A stretch of DNA of 5,242 nt from an uncultured Clostridia bacterium (GCA_910589115.1 CAJUSB010000174.1:1-5242), one strand, 5' to 3'. Shown: positions 1-5,154, counted from the first letter of the stretch. The notes: generated from the letters alone by a model not told the origin. A program made the numbers and translations.

Positions 1-86
1 GGCACTTTACTACGGATAATGCGAGGGCTAAGCTCGTCTCGCTTTATCCTAAGTTTGCTGCTAATGATGAAAATTTAATAGGATAA
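1..86 (+). CDS. C-terminal fragment of an unidentified protein, possibly from a mobile element
   Basis: A plus-strand frame (codons starting at position 3) is open from the window edge to a TAA at 84-86. The visible 27 residues begin HFTTDNARAKLVSLYPKF and end in ENLIG. The tail reads like real protein rather than noise: charged and hydrophobic residues are mixed and there is a clean stop. Its codons favour A or T in the third position (GCT, CCT, AAT, GAT, TTA, ATA), unlike the GC-ending codons of all other genes here. That contrast, and its position 19 bp from the convergent kinase stop, suggest acquired DNA. The tail reminded me of transposase C-termini, but I cannot name a family and this is only inference. 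The start lies outside the window. Confidence 0.4.
   Translation, partial: HFTTDNARAKLVSLYPKFAANDENLIG
14..49. repeat. Imperfect 12-bp inverted repeat at the left edge
   Basis: GGATAATGCGAG at 14-25 pairs with CTCGCTTTATCC at 38-49, with one mismatch (T20/T43) and a 12-nt loop. It lies inside the plus-strand partial frame. On the minus strand it is about 57 nt beyond the kinase stop, so it could act as a weak transcript-end hairpin for the kinase operon, but no T-run follows it on either strand. GGATAAA recurs at 81-87. It may be a mobile-element feature, a transcript-end hairpin or chance. Confidence 0.35.
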
Positions 87-105
87 ATATAATCAGGTCA
101 GTACA

Positions 106-1416
106 CTAGATCGGTATCGTGACGATTAGTTCAAAAGTGCCGGGACGCTGCTCAATCGCAAACGTCCCGCCCGCCCGTTCCGTGAGCTCCCGGAGAATGG
201 ACAGTCCGTACCCATGATGCGCCTTGTCTGCCTTCGTCGTCTCCAGCGAGGCAGGAGACGCACGGTCCATGCGGTTCGTGATCTGCGCCATCAGAAATCC
301 CCTGTCCGCCCGCGCACGTACACGGATAAGCCGCTCGCCCGGTTCCTCCAAACGCTCACAGGCCTCTATTGCGTTGTCAAGCGCATTCGCAAATAACGCG
401 CACAAGTCAGTGTCCGACAGCGGCAGACTGCTGGGCAGCGCAACCGCGATATCACCATGTATTGCCTTCTCTTCCATCAGCGCCGCTTTGCTCGCCAGCA
501 CCGCGTTCACCGTCGAATTGTCGCAAAAACGGCGGCTGACCGTCAGCCCCGGCATCTCTACCAGCGAATCCAGATAAGCACGCGCTTTGTCCGGCTCGCC
601 CATCAGCCCGGAAAGTGCCTGCAAATGGTTCGCCATATCATGCCGCAGCCGCCGGACCTGTGTCTGCTCCTGCTCAAGGTTCCGATAGTACAGCGCCTGC
701 ATCCCCCACATGGTCTCCTGCCGCCGCAAAGCCTCGTGCCGCGACAGCACCGTCACCGCATACAGCAGCCCTAAAGAAGACAGCACAACAACAGGCAGGA
801 TAAACATTGCCGCAATCCGGAACAAATTGACCTCTGCATCCGACATCCGTTGATATGACGGGTAAATAACCAGCACAAATACAGCAGCAACAGGGGTTAG
901 CGCCAGCAGGTCGAGCAGCAGCCACTGCCTAGCAGACAGTATCGGACGGCCGTCCCCTTCCAGCTCCGGGATAAACCGCCGCGCCAGCAGGGCCAGCAGC
1001 CCCCAGAAGAGCAGACGGCAGCCTATATGAAACAGAGGATAGCTCCAGGCCTCATCATGGAAGGACAACGTATTGTTGTCCATCACTGCGTTGAACGCCA
1101 TAATCATCGGATACATGAGAATGATCATAGAGGCGCGGGCACTCCGGCTGCTGCTGGTACACTTCCACAGCGCAGCCGCAAAAAACGGAAAAAGTGCAAG
1201 AATATTAAATGCATCTGCAATATAGATAATCATAGAAGCCGAAAAAGTTCCGGTCACGGTCAGCGCCAGGCGCGCCCACCATTTTTCACGCACACGCAAA
1301 AAACGGTTGATTATATAGTAGAAAAGCAGGCCGTAAGGGAGATACATCATTATCCCCAGCAACCAATAGAGCATTGCTCCGATAAAGCCGTCGTACCAGT
1401 GAAAATAAACGCTCAC
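106..1416 (-). CDS. GHKL-domain sensor histidine kinase (AgrC/VirS-like)
   Basis: This 436-residue membrane histidine kinase should autophosphorylate and pass phosphate to the LytTR regulator encoded just upstream. Residues 1-223 form about six or seven hydrophobic segments (near 12-38, 48-70, 70-85, 96-113, 128-147, 164-187 and 198-223), which act as the sensor. A short coiled linker leads to LRHDMANHL with the likely phosphoacceptor H259. The ATP-binding domain shows the N box NALDNAIEAC (N344, N348), N381 in a D-box-like strand and a G box HGYGLSIL (401-408). This layout is typical of the HPK10/GHKL kinases that often sense peptides. The start is GTG, overlapping the regulator's TGA as GTGA, with GGGAGG (1431-1426) nine bases upstream, so the two genes are translationally coupled. 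The signal is unknown. No peptide precursor or AgrB-like protease is nearby. The gene ends with a normal IPI tail and no obvious terminator follows. Confidence 0.95.
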   Translation of the reverse strand: MSVYFHWYDGFIGAMLYWLLGIMMYLPYGLLFYYIINRFLRVREKWWARLALTVTGTFSASMIIYIADAFNILALFPFFAAALWKCTSSSRSARASMIILMYPMIMAFNAVMDNNTLSFHDEAWSYPLFHIGCRLLFWGLLALLARRFIPELEGDGRPILSARQWLLLDLLALTPVAAVFVLVIYPSYQRMSDAEVNLFRIAAMFILPVVVLSSLGLLYAVTVLSRHEALRRQETMWGMQALYYRNLEQEQTQVRRLRHDMANHLQALSGLMGEPDKARAYLDSLVEMPGLTVSRRFCDNSTVNAVLASKAALMEEKAIHGDIAVALPSSLPLSDTDLCALFANALDNAIEACERLEEPGERLIRVRARADRGFLMAQITNRMDRASPASLETTKADKAHHGYGLSILRELTERAGGTFAIEQRPGTFELIVTIPI

Positions 1417-2132
1417 GGCAGTTGACCTCCCAGCATATTGCGTGCAAAGGCGAGCAGCGCCCGCTGATGATTGGCGCGGCTGATAGGCAGTGATTCCCCG
1501 CGGATGCAGGCGGTCGAACCCTCAATGCGTTCAATCGCCTCCGCGCGGGCCAGGTAGCGCTGATGCAGGCGGACGAAAGCATCGCCAAGTTCGTGCTCGG
1601 CCTCGTCCAGCTTGCCGTAATAAGCATAAGACTGTGTATCTGTTACCAGTGTCACCACACGTTTGTCGCTTTTCAGATAGAGGATTTTATTTTTTGGAAT
1701 GCGGAACATCCCGTCAGCATTTTTAATGAGGAAGGTATCAGGCGCAAGCCGGTGCAGCTGTGCAAGGGCACGGTGCAGGACTTCACGCAGGCGCGTGTCG
1801 CGGCAGGGCTTCATTACATAATCGAGTGCATTCACGGTATAACCGTCAAACACATAATCTGCGTAGCCGGTAACGAACACCAGCACAAGGCGTTCATTTT
1901 TTTCGCGTATCCTGCGGGCAGTCTCCATGCCGTTGATACCGCTCATTTCAATATCCAGGAACAGCACATCCAGCTCGTCCGGGTGCGTTTCCAGCCAGCG
2001 GAGCGTACCCTCTCCCGACGAAAACGCAAAAAACCGAACCTCTGCATACTGCCCGCGCAGCACGCGTTCACAGCCGAGCTGGAGGCTCTCCCTTGCGCTG
2101 CTGTCATCGTCACAAATCCCGATTTGCAGCAT
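1413..2132 (-). CDS. LytTR-family response regulator
   Basis: This 239-residue DNA-binding response regulator is the partner of the kinase that overlaps its 3' end. The receiver domain (about 1-122) has the acidic triad DDD (8-10), phosphoacceptor D60 in FLDIEMSGINGME, T88 in the FVTGY switch strand, and K108 in VMKP. The C-terminal half (about 134-233) is a LytTR domain, with the YLKSDKRVVTL strand (152-162) and FVRLHQRYLA (186-195), the counterpart of the family's conserved F-x-R-x-H-x-x-Y-L motif. Length matches AgrA/VirR-type regulators. The ATG has GGGGAG at 2146-2141, eight bases upstream. It is the first gene of the operon; a promoter candidate lies at 2436-2408, giving a leader of about 270 nt filled with hairpins. 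Family assignment is firm. Target genes are unknown, and the divergent CAP gene is the nearest candidate. Confidence 0.97.
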   Translation of the reverse strand: MLQIGICDDDSSARESLQLGCERVLRGQYAEVRFFAFSSGEGTLRWLETHPDELDVLFLDIEMSGINGMETARRIREKNERLVLVFVTGYADYVFDGYTVNALDYVMKPCRDTRLREVLHRALAQLHRLAPDTFLIKNADGMFRIPKNKILYLKSDKRVVTLVTDTQSYAYYGKLDEAEHELGDAFVRLHQRYLARAEAIERIEGSTACIRGESLPISRANHQRALLAFARNMLGGQLP

Positions 2133-2174
2133 TCTTTTCTCTCCCCTTTCTTTTATCCACCCCGGCGGCTGCTG

Positions 2175-2311
2175 CGCCCCGCTGACGGCTTGCGCCTCGC
2201 CGGCGGGGCGTCCTGCGCGGACTGCGCCAGAGGGCGCTGCCCTCTGGACTCCCGCAATTTTTTCGAGAAAAAATTGCGTAAAAGCTTTCTTTCGCCTGCG
2301 GGCGGGATGGG
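2175..2311. repeat. Composite hairpin-rich intergenic repeat element
   Basis: Several perfect stems stand in a row: CGCCCCGC (2175-2182) with GCGGGGCG (2203-2210); CCAGAGGGC (2227-2235) with GCCCTCTGG (2239-2247) around a 3-nt loop; CGCAATTTTTTC (2253-2264) with GAAAAAATTGCG (2267-2278) around a 2-nt loop; then the box TTCGCCTGCGGGCGGGA (2291-2307). The box recurs in reverse orientation near the right edge. The density of symmetry suggests a dispersed, non-autonomous repeat of the REP/MITE kind. I recall similar hairpin-plus-box sequences in ruminococcal genomes, but copy number cannot be checked here. It lies inside the presumed leader of the regulator operon. Confidence 0.6.
2253..2278. repeat. 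Perfect 12-bp AT-rich hairpin
   Basis: The two 12-base arms are exact reverse complements separated by only GA, so the whole 26-bp unit is almost a perfect palindrome. Arm bases run CGCAA then a T-run then C. On both strands the second arm is A-rich before TTGCG, so there is no trailing U-tract and it is not a standard intrinsic terminator. It stands out as an AT island in very GC-rich surroundings and is probably a module of the larger repeat element. Confidence 0.65.
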
Positions 2312-2338
2312 TGCGCCGTCATTCGCCGCTGCCCTGCT

Positions 2339-2370
2339 GACCATCCCGCCAAAAGGACGGCGGGATGGTC
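2339..2370. repeat. Perfect 12-bp inverted repeat with 8-nt loop
   Basis: GACCATCCCGCC (2339-2350) pairs perfectly with GGCGGGATGGTC (2359-2370) around the loop AAAAGGAC. Only four T residues follow, after four further bases (2374-2377), so termination of plus-strand transcripts is possible but weak. On the minus strand it would sit about 30-60 nt into the presumed regulator mRNA leader. Its GGCGGGATG core recurs at 2301-2309 and 2476-2484. Confidence 0.6.
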
Positions 2371-2407
2371 GGCCTTTTGCGCAGGTTCCCTGTGGATTCT
2401 CTGGTTT

Positions 2408-2436
2408 ATTGTATCACGTCAGGGCGGACGCTGCAA
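2408..2436 (-). promoter_or_regulatory. Candidate sigma-A promoter for the regulator-kinase operon
   Basis: On the minus strand TTGCAG (2436-2431) stands 17 bases from TACAAT (2413-2408), which is preceded by TGA, giving an extended -10 (TGATACAAT). The -35 is poor, matching consensus at about three positions, and the -10 is good. It implies a start near 2401 and an untranslated leader of about 270 nt before the regulator ATG. This is a prediction from pattern only. Confidence 0.45.
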
Positions 2437-2590
2437 GCCGCATCTATTTGACAGTCACGGCATTTTCCTTTCTGCGGCGGGATGACCGGATGTTCCCCGA
2501 ATTTCCAGATAAGATTTTCCCAAGGTGACCAATATCTGTCGATTCACCATGCTTTTTGTCGTTTTTTGGCCGAAACGGCGGCTATTTCCA

Positions 2591-2619
2591 TTGTTTTTCC
2601 CGGCATATGCCTGTATGAT
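2591..2619 (+). promoter_or_regulatory. Candidate sigma-A promoter for the CAP-domain gene
   Basis: TTGTTT (2591-2596) and TATGAT (2614-2619) are separated by 17 bases, close to the vegetative consensus. The expected start near 2626 gives a leader of about 90 nt that begins exactly at the first leader hairpin. The AT-rich stretch just upstream fits a promoter. Confidence 0.5.
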
Positions 2620-2626
2620 TTTGGTT

Positions 2627-2684
2627 AGGCAGTGAATCTGTGAGCTGCCACGCAGCCACTGCCTGTATCACCACGATCTGTGGT
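2627..2684 (+). promoter_or_regulatory. Two hairpins in the CAP gene leader
   Basis: AGGCAGTG (2627-2634) pairs perfectly with CACTGCCT (2657-2664). Inside it GCTG (2644-2647) pairs with CAGC (2653-2656), giving a bulged hairpin. A second stem follows, ACCAC (2670-2674) with GTGGT (2680-2684) around GATCT. No U-tract follows either stem, so they are not an obvious attenuator. They may stabilise the mRNA or affect access to the ribosome site at 2702-2708. I could not match them to a known riboswitch class. Confidence 0.4.
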
Positions 2685-2717
2685 ACACACCAAAATATTT
2701 CAAAGGAGTAGATTTTC

Positions 2718-3401
2718 ATGAAGATGAAAAAGACTGTTGTAGTAGGTATTGCCGCCTCCATGCTGCTGAGTGTTCAGGCAAGCGCAGCCAACCAATCCAC
2801 ACAGGCACAGGCTGGCGTAAAACTTCCGCCAATCATCACCAACAATCCTAACTTCAAGAATTTTCTGTACGAGCTGAACGACCGTCTGAACCAGTTTGAT
2901 TGGTCACAGCTGCCGGGTAAGCCGTCCATCCCCTCCAAGCCGGATGTGCCGGATACTCCGGATACACCGGACGTCCCGGATGTTCCGGTTACGCCGGAAG
3001 AACCGGACACGCCGTCCGATTCCGGGCTGTCTGCGTATGCGCAGGAAGTGGTACGGCTGGTGAATGCCGAACGTGCAAAATACGGTCTTTCTGCATTGAC
3101 GGTGAATGCAAAGGCGAGCCAGGCGGCGCAGGTTCGTGCAGCGGAGCAGGCACGCAGCTTTTCGCACACCCGTCCGAATGGTACATCCTGCTTTACTGCC
3201 CTGCGTGAGGCTGGGGTGAGCTATCGCTCTGCCGGGGAGAACATCGCCTATGGCCAGCGCACCCCGCAGGCGGTTGTATCTGCGTGGATGAATTCCTCAA
3301 GCCACCGTGCTAATATCCTTGGCCGTCAGTTTACACAGATTGGCGTAGGATATACGACAATCGGCGGCACCGCATATTGGGCGCAGTTCTTCATCGGCTG
3401 A
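2718..3401 (+). CDS. Secreted CAP/SCP-domain (YkwD-like) protein
   Basis: This 227-residue exported protein has a Sec signal peptide (KMKK, hydrophobic core 6-20, ASA at 21-23 with likely cleavage before ANQ). A 40-residue N-terminal part (about 24-65) follows, then a linker with a proline at every third residue from P66 to P99, and a CAP domain (about 105-226). CAP signatures are FSHTRPNG with H150, AGENIAYGQ with E174, WMNSSSHRANIL with H196, and YWAQFF near the end; the His/Glu set matches the family cavity. Bacterial members are extracellular or wall-associated and mostly of unproven activity. There is no LPxTG motif, lipobox or second membrane segment, so release or non-covalent surface binding is likely. 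The single cysteine is C158. AAAGGAG at 2702-2708, nine bases upstream, supports the first ATG over the one two codons later. The gene is monocistronic, ending at a strong terminator, and diverges from the regulator operon. Confidence 0.95.
   Translation: MKMKKTVVVGIAASMLLSVQASAANQSTQAQAGVKLPPIITNNPNFKNFLYELNDRLNQFDWSQLPGKPSIPSKPDVPDTPDTPDVPDVPVTPEEPDTPSDSGLSAYAQEVVRLVNAERAKYGLSALTVNAKASQAAQVRAAEQARSFSHTRPNGTSCFTALREAGVSYRSAGENIAYGQRTPQAVVSAWMNSSSHRANILGRQFTQIGVGYTTIGGTAYWAQFFIG
2940..2999 (+). repeat. 9-bp coding tandem repeat in the CAP linker
   Basis: The hexamer CCGGAT or a close variant recurs every nine bases at 2940, 2949, 2958, 2967, 2976, 2985 and 2994, with three variable bases between. 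It encodes the xPD triplets of the linker (VPD, TPD). A short in-frame tandem array of this kind can gain or lose units by slippage, so linker length may vary between strains. Confidence 0.85.
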
Positions 3402-3408
3402 CGAAGGA

Positions 3409-3434
3409 AAAAAGCCCGGGAAACCGGGCTTTTT
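3409..3434. terminator. Bidirectional intrinsic terminator between convergent genes
   Basis: AAAAAGCCCGG (3409-3419) pairs with CCGGGCTTTTT (3424-3434) around a GAAA tetraloop. A GC-rich core flanked by A-run and T-run reads as a rho-independent terminator on both strands. It lies 7 bp after the CAP stop and 11 bp from the stop of the convergent membrane-protein gene, so it should serve both transcripts. Confidence 0.93.
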
Positions 3435-3445
3435 AACACCTGCAT

Positions 3446-4195
3446 TTATAACAGGTTCAAAATAGCGGACGAATCAACGGGCGGGGGCGAAAAGGGTTTT
3501 CCGCTGTGGGGGTGGCAATGCTGCATCAGAAGGGCCGCCATCTCCGCATTCTGCGGCAGCGGAATGCCATGAGACCGCAAATACTCCTGTGTTTGGCCGA
3601 TAAAGCGCAGGGATTCCGGGGTATACGGTGTTTCCCCCTGTCCGCACTCATAGACGATAACATCAAGAATTTGCGACATCACATAATCAATTTGATCCAA
3701 CGCGTCTCCCGCCTCCTGATAGAGTGCGTACAGCGTATTAAAATCTTCCTCACTGTAGGCATACAGAGGATATGGTGTCTCACGGCGCTGCATAACGAGG
3801 TCTTTATAAGAGTTCGCCGAGAGTATAACGTCGGGCATCAGGTCGCTGACGCGGAATGCCCAATCCTCTTCATCCATCCGGGTAACCTCCCACAGCTCAC
3901 GGCGGACAAAGCTCCAACGTGGAAAATCCTGCCCGGAAGCGCGCAGGACTTCCTCCAGGCAAAGAATCAGATAGGCTGCGCGTGCACGTTTTGACACCTT
4001 ATAAAATGGATGTTTTCGCCATGCCTTTTGTTTTGCGCGTGCCTCCGGCGGCAGTCTGTGGCGCATCCAGAAGCGCCAGCCCAGCCACAGCGCACCCAGC
4101 AGCAGGGCAAGGAATGCAATCCCCAGAGCCGGGCCGATGAAGAACGCCAGGGCTGCATAAGACAGCCCATCGGACCGGACGGTAAGATAAATCAT
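3446..4195 (-). CDS. Unrecognised single-pass membrane protein in the comF operon
   Basis: I do not recognise this 249-residue protein. One long hydrophobic segment (about 12-41) is followed by a basic stretch (RFWMRHR and on to about residue 70), predicting the N-terminus outside and a cytoplasmic body of about 205 residues. The body is rich in aromatic and charged residues, looks helical, and has a tryptophan-rich patch (about 94-113) and an acidic centre (about 147-171). There is no enzyme motif I can name. The frame extends further upstream into comF, but the start is set at the ATG at 4195 because AGGGAGG (4209-4203) lies seven bases before it and the upstream codons only mirror comF in another frame. 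The ribosome site overlaps the comF stop, implying translational coupling. A role linked to DNA uptake or metabolism is guilt by association only. Transcription ends at the shared terminator. Confidence 0.85.
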   Translation of the reverse strand: MIYLTVRSDGLSYAALAFFIGPALGIAFLALLLGALWLGWRFWMRHRLPPEARAKQKAWRKHPFYKVSKRARAAYLILCLEEVLRASGQDFPRWSFVRRELWEVTRMDEEDWAFRVSDLMPDVILSANSYKDLVMQRRETPYPLYAYSEEDFNTLYALYQEAGDALDQIDYVMSQILDVIVYECGQGETPYTPESLRFIGQTQEYLRSHGIPLPQNAEMAALLMQHCHPHSGKPFSPPPVDSSAILNLL

Positions 4196-4208
4196 TTGAC
4201 AGCCTCCC

Positions 4209-4943
4209 TTAGTGATTGCTTTGACTTTGTGCAGCGCAGTCCTTCCGCCCCTGGAACGGCTGACGGCTGGGTGTCCGCGCAAGGGTGAGCACAAATACAT
4301 GCGAAGCGCCTGCCGCCCGCAAAGCACGCACCGCATCGGCAGCAGTTGCGCCGGAGGTCAGGATATCGTCAACTAAAACGACACGCTTTCCATGGAGGGA
4401 AGCGCCCGGAAATGCAAAAAAGAGATTTTTTGCCGCTTGCTGCCGTTGCTCTGCGGAGCGGTGCGACTGCTTTCCGGCGCGTGGATGTTTGCCGAGCGCG
4501 GCACAGACGGGCAGTCCAAGCGCGCGGCCGATTTGCCGTGCCGCAGCCCTGCTTTGATTGAAGCCGCGCCCCCACCAACGAACCGTACCGAGCGGTACAT
4601 AGGTGAGGCAGTCCGGCTGCCATTCTGCAAGATGTCCCGACAAACAGGCGGCAGCCTGTGCAGAAAACCACTTGCAAAGTGCGGTATTTCCGTGGAATTT
4701 ATACCGTTTCAGTGCACCGGCGAGCGCCCCGGTATATAGCAGCGGAGCATCTGCACTGTCTGCGCCGGGCACAAAAACTGGTTTCGTGTTGCGGTATTCC
4801 TGCCGGAGACGCGGCGCACAGTCCGGACAAATCATAGCACCGCTGCCGGTCGGCAGTGTTTTGCGGCAAAGCACACAGCGGTGTGGGTGAAGCAGCTGCA
4901 TCATCCATTCAACTGTATTCCGCATAGCTGTAAAAAGTCCCAC
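4209..4943 (-). CDS. comF: ComF-family protein (PRTase fold, zinc-finger N-terminus)
   Basis: This 244-residue protein of the ComF/GntX family is linked in competent bacteria to uptake or processing of single-stranded DNA. The N-terminus has two CxxC pairs, CVLC (23-26) and CPDC (39-42), expected to bind zinc. The family-typical YKFHGN (81-86) follows, then YVPLGTVRWWGRGFNQS (115-131), the R-rich KHPRAGKQSHRSAEQR segment (152-167), and the phosphoribosyl-binding motif VVLVDDILTSGAT (188-200). The frame opens at an ATG at 4961, but that codon has no ribosome site and AAGGAGG lies inside its first codons; GTG at 4943 is six bases after that site and is preferred. An ATG at 4925 is too far away. 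Length fits the family. It is first in a two-gene operon driven by the promoter at 4983-5011. Whether the host is competent cannot be judged here. Confidence 0.93.
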   Translation of the reverse strand: MGLFTAMRNTVEWMMQLLHPHRCVLCRKTLPTGSGAMICPDCAPRLRQEYRNTKPVFVPGADSADAPLLYTGALAGALKRYKFHGNTALCKWFSAQAAACLSGHLAEWQPDCLTYVPLGTVRWWGRGFNQSRAAARQIGRALGLPVCAALGKHPRAGKQSHRSAEQRQQAAKNLFFAFPGASLHGKRVVLVDDILTSGATAADAVRALRAAGASHVFVLTLARTPSRQPFQGRKDCAAQSQSNH

Positions 4944-4949
4944 ACCAGC

Positions 4950-4956
4950 CCTCCTT
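4950..4956 (-). promoter_or_regulatory. Ribosome binding site that fixes the comF start
   Basis: AAGGAGG (4956-4950 on the minus strand) is a near-perfect anti-16S match six bases before GTG 4943. It overlaps codons 2-4 of the longer frame from ATG 4961, which argues against that start. Confidence 0.75.
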
Positions 4957-4982
4957 ATCATAAGCGGGGAGATCCCAAAGAA

Positions 4983-5011
4983 AAAATATCACAGGTGAAC
5001 GCAAAAGTCAA
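4983..5011 (-). promoter_or_regulatory. Sigma-A-type promoter for comF
   Basis: On the minus strand TTGACT (5011-5006) is 17 bases from TATTTT (4988-4983), and TGA immediately before the -10 makes it an extended -10. Transcription would begin near 4976, about 33 nt before the GTG start and only about 15 nt before the alternative ATG at 4961. It lies after the terminator of the upstream gene, so comF is probably an independent unit. Confidence 0.7.
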
Positions 5012-5113
5012 TTTTGGATATGTTTTGCCACAGGGCAGGGGGGTGTTCCCGGGCCTACCGGAGCCAGCCTCACGCCCTGCGAACCGCCGCAGCGTGCGAA
5101 AACATTTCCTCCT

Positions 5114-5142
5114 GAAAAGCCGGGGTAAATCCCCGGCTTTTC
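5114..5142 (-). terminator. Intrinsic terminator of the gene entering from the right
   Basis: GAAAAGCCGGGG (5114-5125) pairs perfectly with CCCCGGCTTTTC (5131-5142) around TAAAT. On the minus strand the stem ends in CUUUUC, a short U-tract, and begins 12 nt after the TGA at 5157-5155. This placement supports a terminator for the right-edge gene. The symmetric A and T flanks would also allow function on the plus strand, though no plus-strand gene leads into it. Confidence 0.8.
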
Positions 5143-5154
5143 GTACTGCCTGCA

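Larger units (their letters stand above)
2133..2717. other. Divergent intergenic region between regulator and CAP gene
   Basis: This 585-bp stretch has no credible gene. Its left part (about 2160-2370) is very GC-rich and made of back-to-back hairpins and repeated boxes. Its right part (about 2500-2717) is lower in GC and looks like an ordinary promoter and leader. It holds a minus-strand promoter candidate for the regulator operon (2408-2436), a plus-strand promoter candidate for the CAP gene (2591-2619) and two leader hairpins (2627-2684). Reading frames crossing it on either strand have no ribosome binding site and no recognisable protein character. Confidence 0.8.

Noticed and set aside
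2448..2453. Perfect TTGACA on the plus strand
   Set aside because: No -10-like sequence at 16-18 bases downstream (TCTGCG there), so it is not a convincing promoter.
1563..2528. Plus-strand open frame of 321 codons opposite the response regulator
   Set aside because: It is antisense to a clear LytTR regulator, runs on into the intergenic repeat region, has low-complexity character and no recognisable domain.
2940..2999. Regular tandem array as a possible CRISPR
   Set aside because: The period is 9 bp, in frame, and encodes xPD triplets of the CAP linker; there are no spacers.
4196..4336. Upstream extension of the membrane-protein gene to ATG 4336
   Set aside because: The extra 47 codons lie wholly within comF in another frame; a good ribosome site stands right before ATG 4195.
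5045..5056. GTTCCCGGGCCT resembles a conserved stretch near the 3' end of 16S rRNA
   Set aside because: The match stops after 12 bases and nothing around it resembles rRNA; taken as chance in GC-rich DNA.
5068..5111. AGGAGG followed by ATG (minus strand, near 5111-5100), a possible mini-ORF
   Set aside because: Only two bases separate the site from the ATG and the frame stops after 11 codons, so a leader peptide is not supported.
5031..5142. Possible SRP RNA, 6S RNA, tRNA or riboswitch
   Set aside because: The SRP core motif, the tRNA T-loop pattern and the known riboswitch consensus motifs I could recall are absent; only generic hairpins are seen.
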